From NCBI GenBank assembly GCA_002085355.1, contig NATN01000091.1, positions 1 through 10,056 of the forward strand: DNA of 10,056 nt. The letters are read 5' to 3'. The notes under the pieces are model-generated. The model saw only the letters and a list, made by a program, of their open reading frames with translations. It ran no database searches and was not told the DNA's origin. The position numbers and the translations under genes are program-made. This document shows positions 6,198 to 10,056 of the stretch, piece by piece (position 1 is the stretch's first letter; each line of letters opens with the position of its first letter). The DNA is from Candidatus Zhuqueibacterota bacterium 4484_87. Its GTDB lineage: Bacteria; Zhuqueibacterota; Zhuqueibacteria; Thermofontimicrobiales; Thermofontimicrobiaceae.

Positions 6198-7313
6198 ATG
6201 AAATTGCATATTCCTGCTTTGTTAATAACTCTTTTTATGGTAATTCTGATATCTTCTTGTGCTTTGATGAGACCGCACTGGAAAAGTGTGGAATTAACTC
6301 CTGAGGACAGGGAAATAGCTCGCATGATGCATATTGAAGAAGATCTGCTAAGAAAACTCATCGATAAGCCTTTGTATAAATTTACTCCGTCTGATGTGAA
6401 CGTTTATCTCGGCTATTTGCAATCTGTGATGCCGGATTTGCGGGAAAGAGTGCAGCATCTCGCTCGCAAATGCAAGGGACAGCCCTATCAGATTTATTTG
6501 TTGGGCGAATTTCCGTTTGAAGTATATGATTCTCAACCGTTGTATTCGCTGGGAAAAAGCGATTGCGTTGTTTTTAGTGAGCATATTTATGCCATGGCGC
6601 TCTCCTGGGATTGGAAAAGTTTTTTCGCCATGTTACAGCGGATTCGTTACAAAAATGGAATCATCGGTTATGCTACAAGGAATCATTACACAGAATTTGA
6701 TTGGGATGTGAATAATAGCTGGCTGGTTGAAGATATCACAGAAGAATTAGGAGGCGAAGACACAGCTTTTGAAACGACCGTGGTCGATCGGGCGAAATTT
6801 ATGTCAAAATATGGCATTGGCCAGAACATTCCGGTGGATACGGTGAAGTGGTGCTATATTCCGTACCAGATTTTGCCTCGCGTCATCGATAAACTTCAGC
6901 CGGGTGATTTTGTGAACATTGTTCGTGGTTATGGCGATGGTAAATATGTGGGGCATGTGGGCTTGATCACGCGCAGCAACGATGGTACAGTGAATTTTCT
7001 TCATTCCAGTTCACCGAAAGTGAAAGAACAGCCGCTAATGGATCTGTACAATTCCGCAAAACAGTATAATTACGAGCGGAAAATGCACAACAAAAAAATT
7101 ATGGCTGAAAATGAAAAAATCCGCGCTTATAATAAAATATTACGGGCGAAAAACAATGGAAAAAAATCTCCGCGGGAGAAAAAACTTAAAAGAATGAAAC
7201 CTTATTTCTACGGGTTCAAATTTTTTCGGCTGCGCGAGGACCCGATATGGGAATTAATGCTCATCGACGGTATGAAAAAGCCGCAGGTGCAGATTTCTCC
7301 GGTTTTTTATTGA
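6198..7313 (+). CDS. DUF1460 (NlpC/P60-like) lipoprotein, putative cell-wall amidase
   Basis: This 371-residue protein has GAGGG 7 nt before the ATG at 6198. A type II signal with lipobox ISSC puts the lipidated cysteine at residue 21, so the mature protein is membrane-anchored in the envelope. The body matches DUF1460, a variant of the NlpC/P60 papain-like fold annotated as N-acetylmuramoyl-L-alanine amidase-like. Family signatures are KSDCVVFSEH with the probable nucleophile C123, IRYKNGIIGYATRNHYTEFDW with H163, LQPGDFVNIV, and GHVGLI with the probable catalytic H253. Known members act on L-Ala-gamma-D-Glu muropeptides; that substrate is inference here. A very basic segment (~residues 288-336, rich in Lys, Arg and Asn and probably helical) precedes the last strand GFKFFRLRE and looks like an insert. 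Only 20 nt separate it from pfkA, so they likely form one transcript. Confidence 0.85.
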   Translation: MKLHIPALLITLFMVILISSCALMRPHWKSVELTPEDREIARMMHIEEDLLRKLIDKPLYKFTPSDVNVYLGYLQSVMPDLRERVQHLARKCKGQPYQIYLLGEFPFEVYDSQPLYSLGKSDCVVFSEHIYAMALSWDWKSFFAMLQRIRYKNGIIGYATRNHYTEFDWDVNNSWLVEDITEELGGEDTAFETTVVDRAKFMSKYGIGQNIPVDTVKWCYIPYQILPRVIDKLQPGDFVNIVRGYGDGKYVGHVGLITRSNDGTVNFLHSSSPKVKEQPLMDLYNSAKQYNYERKMHNKKIMAENEKIRAYNKILRAKNNGKKSPREKKLKRMKPYFYGFKFFRLREDPIWELMLIDGMKKPQVQISPVFY

Positions 7314-7318
7314 GGATG

Positions 7319-7353
7319 CGGCACGTGGCAGTTACCAGACTGCCACGTCGCCG
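7319..7353. terminator. Strong hairpin between convergent genes (candidate bidirectional terminator)
   Basis: ACGTGGCAGT (7323-7332) pairs perfectly with ACTGCCACGT (7339-7348) across the loop TACCAG. CGGC/GCCG extends the stem by 4 bp with one bulged C. It begins 6 nt after the DUF1460 stop and overlaps the last codons and stop (7332-7334) of the converging LiaF-like gene. No T-run follows on either strand, so it is not a canonical intrinsic terminator; it may stall polymerase or protect mRNA ends. Confidence 0.65.
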
Positions 7354-7940
7354 AACGTCAAGCTAATAACTATTTTTAACTTTTTTGTCGCTGTTTTAAA
7401 GTCGTCAGTTTGATGAATCAACTGTTTAGAAAATCCGTCAACTTTCTCATTTAAAAAAGTGATGGACCCACCGGTTATGCTGCCTTCAACTTTGTACGCG
7501 ATATTTTTGGGCAAATTGATATGGATGTCGCCAAAAACGCCGTTCACGAATAATTTACTTTCCCCTTCGTTCAATTCTATATCCTGCAAGTTCAGATAGA
7601 TTTCTCCAAAAGTATTATGGATATTGCCACCTTGAAAATTTTTTGAGTCCAGTTTGATATTCAAATCACCGAAAGTCTTTGAATAAGAAATTTTATCATC
7701 GCTCAAATTAATGGTACTTTGGGGATTTGGTTTTTTGACGGGTGGTTGTACTTCTGTAGCGACCATACTCCTCTTGAGAATAAGAGAGATACCCCAGACA
7801 ATCAATATTACAGGCCAGAATTTAGAAATTACATTCCCAACGTCCAAATAACCTAAATTTTGAAATAAAAACAAAAAGCCGATAATTATGAGTAAAATTG
7901 CCCAAAAGAATCCTTTGTGTTCATTTGAATGGTCTGACAT
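7332..7940 (-). CDS. LiaF-like membrane protein (DUF5668 TM region plus toast-rack domain)
   Basis: This 202-residue protein has GGGAG about 6 nt before the ATG at 7940. Two membrane helices are visible, ~residues 11-29 (FFWAILLIIIGFLFLFQN) and ~36-56. The second contains FWPVILIVWGI, a signature of the LiaI/LiaF-like DUF5668 hairpin. A Pro-rich cytoplasm- or envelope-facing linker follows (VQPPVKKPNPQ). The C-terminal half is a repeating beta structure with four similar turns (TFGDLNI, TFGEIYL, VFGDIHI, TFGDVAV), as in the LiaF C-terminal/'toast-rack' domain (PF09922-like). In Firmicutes, LiaF inhibits the LiaRS envelope-stress system; no sensor kinase or regulator lies nearby, so that role cannot be carried over. 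The gene converges on the DUF1460 gene and its final codons lie within the shared hairpin. Confidence 0.82.
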   Translation of the reverse strand: MSDHSNEHKGFFWAILLIIIGFLFLFQNLGYLDVGNVISKFWPVILIVWGISLILKRSMVATEVQPPVKKPNPQSTINLSDDKISYSKTFGDLNIKLDSKNFQGGNIHNTFGEIYLNLQDIELNEGESKLFVNGVFGDIHINLPKNIAYKVEGSITGGSITFLNEKVDGFSKQLIHQTDDFKTATKKLKIVISLTFGDVAVW

Positions 7941-8095
7941 GTGGCGCTCCCTGGCTATTGGTGAATTACTTTTATTTTCAATAGGTTTAAAAAAAGGATT
8001 GAATTCATCCCTAATGAAAGTGACACAACGATTTAATTTACGTGAATTTTGATTGTTTGTTTCAGCACTGGGAACGAAAATATTCCTTAATTACT
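7941..8095. other. Leader region of the LiaF-like gene
   Basis: I see no gene in this 155-nt gap. It holds CTATTG and CAATAG in inverted order 18 nt apart, just upstream of the LiaF-like ribosome site, and a near-palindrome around TGAATTCA (7996-8010, GGAT and TCC flanks). No clear promoter stands out. Confidence 0.4.
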
Positions 8096-8835
8096 TCAAT
8101 CGAAAACATATATGCCATTTTGCACATCCACATTTGGCGGAATGTGTGTGTTTTCAAAAATCTGATACCCTTGCTGCAGATTCCTCCAAAAATTTAACAG
8201 GTTGCTATCGACTACGCGGAGCGAAGATCCGATTTCAGAGAATATTATATCAATGACATACTCCATATATCCGAAGTTGCCCAGAGCGGAGAAAACAGCA
8301 TATTTTAGGATAATTTTGAATGAATTACGTACAAGTGCATAAAAGTTTATTAATTCAACATTTTGATATCGAATCATATTTTCTTCAGTCATCCGGAAAG
8401 GAAAAATATGAACGCGAAAAAATTGTTGTCCGTGGCGAAAGGCAGCATCAGCCAGCGTATAGATTTCATCAATAATAGAGTCGGTCATCGCGAAGCAGCC
8501 AATTGAACAAGCGCTTGCCCGTCGCCTTGAGCAAGTTTAGGCCCCAAAGTGCCATATCCCCAGTTGCAAATGTGGTAATTTTTGAAGAGACGAAATTGTG
8601 TCCCATCTTGAATCCAGACTTCCAGTTCGCTGGTTTCCTTGAAAATTCTGATAAAGATTGGATTTCCCCATTGAAAGCCGGAATCAGCGATTTGTAGCTG
8701 GAGTGTAGGACTCACTTCATTGATTACTTGACGAGAGAGTTCGCTCGACGGGATTATCTGAGAATGCAAGAGAAGGCTTTGAAAAAAAAGGATAATAAAA
8801 GATACAATCAAAAGCAAAATATAATGTTTTTTCAT
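8096..8835 (-). pseudogene. Broken YafK-type L,D-transpeptidase (YkuD family)
   Basis: The N-terminal part starts at the ATG at 8835 (AGGA ~9 nt upstream) with a signal peptide. It follows YafK homologs (IFIRIFKETSELEVWI, YHICNWGYGTLGPKLAQGDGQ) up to ~8512, then shifts frame and stops at 8485. The adjacent frame resumes as CSIGCFAMTD (catalytic Cys codon 8495-8497), then EIYTLADAAF, FFRVHIFPFRMTEENM and finally LLNFWRNLQQGYQIFENT to the stop at 8096. Compared with E. coli YafK, about 46 residues between GDGQ and CxIGC are missing, including the PEGFY segment, the NIGFPNAYD region and the HG histidine. The C-terminal part also carries ~50 extra codons between RYQ and LLNFW. Intact enzymes cross-link peptidoglycan or act on Lpp; this copy cannot. 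The C-half could restart at the ATG at 8488 but would lack the cysteine. Assembly error is an alternative cause. Confidence 0.85.
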
Positions 8836-8878
8836 GCAAAATTTCCTTTTTGGGTTTGTCTTTGTTTCAGTTTAGCAG

Positions 8879-8907
8879 AATATATTTAAAAAAAACTGCA
8901 AAATCAA
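8879..8907 (-). promoter_or_regulatory. Promoter of the broken transpeptidase gene
   Basis: On the minus strand TTGATT (8907-8902), a 17-nt spacer with a run of eight T, and TATATT (8884-8879) form a strong sigma-70-like match. The start would lie near 8872, about 37 nt before the ATG at 8835. Transcription signals therefore remain intact although the gene is broken. Confidence 0.6.
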
Positions 8908-8949
8908 GAGCAAAAATGTTGACTCGCCGTTGTCCATCAAGTAGTTGAA

Positions 8950-8968
8950 TTGAATAAGCATTATTCAA
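8950..8968. repeat. AT-rich hairpin TTGAATAA-GCA-TTATTCAA
   Basis: A perfect 8+8 bp inverted repeat with a 3-nt centre lies between the divergent promoters. It is either an operator candidate or part of a small repeat element together with the hairpin at 8993-9027. Confidence 0.4.
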
Positions 8969-8988
8969 AAATATTTTATTCAAAATAT
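8962..8988. repeat. Direct repeat TATTCAAAAATAT / TATTCAAAATAT
   Basis: Two nearly identical 12-13 nt copies (8962-8974 and 8977-8988) differ by one A and are separated by 2 nt. The first overlaps the right arm of the 8950-8968 hairpin. Confidence 0.4.
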
Positions 8989-8992
8989 GCGT

Positions 8993-9027
8993 GGCATCGA
9001 TGATCGTTGGTGGCAAAGCTTGATGCC
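8993..9027. repeat. GC-rich hairpin island, possible dispersed repeat
   Basis: GGCATC (8993-8998) pairs with GATGCC (9022-9027), extended inward by a G-T wobble and an A-T pair. It sits in a block (8989-9040) where 31 of 52 bases are G or C, while both flanks are very AT-rich. This is the profile of an intergenic palindromic repeat or a decayed gene fragment, not of a promoter region. Confidence 0.3.
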
Positions 9028-9080
9028 CCCTTCGCCGTACAATTCAGCATATTTTTGCATGAAGATCCTATAATTTTCGC

Positions 9081-9109
9081 TTGATTCTCAATTTGTAAAT
9101 ACTTATATT
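9081..9109 (+). promoter_or_regulatory. Promoter of the alpha/beta hydrolase gene
   Basis: TTGATT (9081-9086), a 17-nt spacer and TATATT (9104-9109) form a strong sigma-70-like match, identical in both hexamers to the divergent promoter. The start would be near 9116, leaving a leader of about 68 nt. Confidence 0.55.
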
Positions 9110-9183
9110 AATTTTCCTGTGAATAAAATCAACTGCTTTCACCTTGTTCTGATTTGCGGTTCCTGAAGAATGGAGAAGGTAAT

Positions 9184-10056
9184 TTGTCAAAAATAATCAT
9201 CGGCATTCACGGTCTGGACAACAAACCGCCGGAATCATTGCTGCGCACATGGTGGCTGAAAGCGATTCGGGAAGGTCTGAAGAATGTTGGTCAGTTTCAC
9301 TTCCTTTTTCGTTTTCGTTTCGTTTACTGGGCGCATTTTCTCAACTCCCAGCCTCTTGATCCCAAAATCGAAAATAAAAACGACCCGCTTTACTTGGAAT
9401 ATCCGTATGTGAAATCAACTCACGAAGTGCATAACAAAGAAAATCCACTGCGGCGCAAAATTCTCGACTACATTGACAGACAGATGGAAAAGATTTTTTT
9501 GAATGAGGACATGTCCATCAATTTTTCAGGCGTTACGGATTTGATCATCAGCCGATATTTCCGCGATTTAAGTCTGTACTATTCGGACGCCACGATCATT
9601 GTCGAGAATGAACAAAAAAAAGTTCGCTATCTGCTACGAGAGGAATTGGCGAATGTGCTCAGGAGACACCGGGATGATGAAATTTTGCTGATTGCTCATT
9701 CTATGGGATCGATTATTGCCTACGATACGCTCATCCATGATGCGCCTGATGTGCCGATAGACACACTGGTGACGATTGGCTCGCCATTGTCTTTGCCAAT
9801 TATTATCAGCAAAATAATGAAAGAACTGCATAAATCGGGAAGAAAAGTAACCAAACCGCCGACACCGGAAAACGTCAAGAAATGGTACAATCTTGCCGAC
9901 TTGCGCGATAAGGTGACATTGAATTATAATCTCGCCGATGATTATCTGCCAAACACCCAAGGCGTGCTTCCTGAAGATGAAATAGTGTATAATGATTATG
10001 AATATGAAGGGGACAAAAATCCTCACAAATCGTTCGGATATTTGCGCACACCAGAG
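9184..10056 (+). CDS. Alpha/beta hydrolase, lipase/esterase-like (partial at the right edge)
   Basis: An open frame of 291 codons runs from a TTG start into the right edge. TTG at 9184 is preferred because GGAGAAGG ends 4 nt upstream and homology-like sequence starts at once: SKIIIGIHGLDNKPP, an oxyanion HG motif (H9-G10) with the NKPP that follows in this family. LLIAHSMGSIIAYDTL holds the nucleophile elbow with S173; VTIGSPLSLP follows; WYNLADLRDKV offers the acid, probably D242; and NPHKSFGYL offers the histidine, probably H281. The whole Ser-Asp-His triad is therefore within the window and only the C-terminus is missing. About 160 residues separate HG from the elbow, much more than in minimal hydrolases, suggesting a large cap inserted before the elbow. 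There is no signal peptide, so it is probably cytoplasmic. The substrate is unknown. Confidence 0.85.
   Translation, partial: MSKIIIGIHGLDNKPPESLLRTWWLKAIREGLKNVGQFHFLFRFRFVYWAHFLNSQPLDPKIENKNDPLYLEYPYVKSTHEVHNKENPLRRKILDYIDRQMEKIFLNEDMSINFSGVTDLIISRYFRDLSLYYSDATIIVENEQKKVRYLLREELANVLRRHRDDEILLIAHSMGSIIAYDTLIHDAPDVPIDTLVTIGSPLSLPIIISKIMKELHKSGRKVTKPPTPENVKKWYNLADLRDKVTLNYNLADDYLPNTQGVLPEDEIVYNDYEYEGDKNPHKSFGYLRTPE

Larger units (their letters stand above)
8836..9183. other. Divergent intergenic region with promoters, repeats and a GC-rich island
   Basis: This is about 350 nt without a convincing gene between the broken transpeptidase (minus) and the hydrolase (plus). It holds one well-formed promoter in each direction (both TTGATT-17-TATATT), an AT-rich hairpin, a direct repeat and a GC-rich hairpin island at ~8989-9040. 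A 28-codon frame (8987-9073) and short minus-strand frames exist but lack ribosome sites. Confidence 0.6.

Noticed and set aside
8053..8256. Plus-strand open frame of 67 codons
   Set aside because: It lies opposite the conserved C-terminal part of the transpeptidase remnant, has no ribosome site and resembles no family.
8987..9073. 28-codon plus-strand frame in the intergenic island
   Set aside because: No ribosome site and no recognisable motif; more likely chance coding in a GC-rich repeat.
9634..10026. Minus-strand frame of 130 codons
   Set aside because: It is antisense to the hydrolase triad region, which is clearly coding on the plus strand.
1..10056. CRISPR array, insertion sequence, tRNA or phage genes
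   Set aside because: I saw no regularly spaced repeats, transposase motifs, tRNA cloverleaf or phage-like proteins on reading both strands.

Overview
The window is about 10 kb of moderately AT-rich bacterial chromosome. It has tightly packed genes, clear Shine-Dalgarno sites and AT-rich gaps between them. Two large secreted BNR/sortilin-type beta-propeller paralogs, a lipoprotein with a DUF1460 (NlpC/P60-like) domain, a LiaF-like membrane protein and a YafK-type L,D-transpeptidase point to a diderm bacterium. The FCB side of the tree (Bacteroidota relatives, Calditrichota, KSB1-like lineages) fits best, but that placement is inference from gene content.

Layout. (1) 1-4842, minus strand: a CoA-binding Rossmann protein (4447-4842), then a 1081-residue secreted beta-propeller protein (1160-4405), a 79-residue truncated carboxypeptidase-regulatory-like protein (777-1016), and the first 260 codons of a second secreted propeller (1-780, running off the left edge). 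The last two overlap by ATGA. A perfect inverted repeat sits on a candidate promoter between the two propeller units. (2) 4843-5205: an AT-rich divergent control region. (3) 5206-7313, plus strand: ATP-dependent 6-phosphofructokinase pfkA and, 20 nt later, a DUF1460 lipoprotein with an unusual basic insert. (4) 7319-7353: a strong hairpin between converging genes that overlaps the stop codon of the next gene. (5) 7332-7940, minus: a two-TM, LiaF-like 'toast-rack' protein. (6) 8096-8835, minus: a broken YafK-type L,D-transpeptidase. It has lost the catalytic-core segment with a frameshift and carries an extra block of about 50 codons further on. (7) 8836-9183: a divergent control region holding two well-formed sigma-70-like promoters with identical hexamers, AT-rich repeats and a GC-rich hairpin island that looks foreign to its surroundings. 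(8) 9184-10056, plus: an alpha/beta hydrolase with a visible Ser-Asp-His triad, cut by the right edge.

The themes are central glycolysis (pfkA) and the cell envelope (DUF1460 lipoprotein, LiaF-like protein, L,D-transpeptidase remnant, secreted propellers). I see no CRISPR array, insertion sequence, tRNA or rRNA, and no convincing new multi-gene system. The most unusual items are the decayed transpeptidase, the truncated small protein coupled to the second propeller, the palindrome on its promoter, and the GC-rich hairpin island near 8993-9027.
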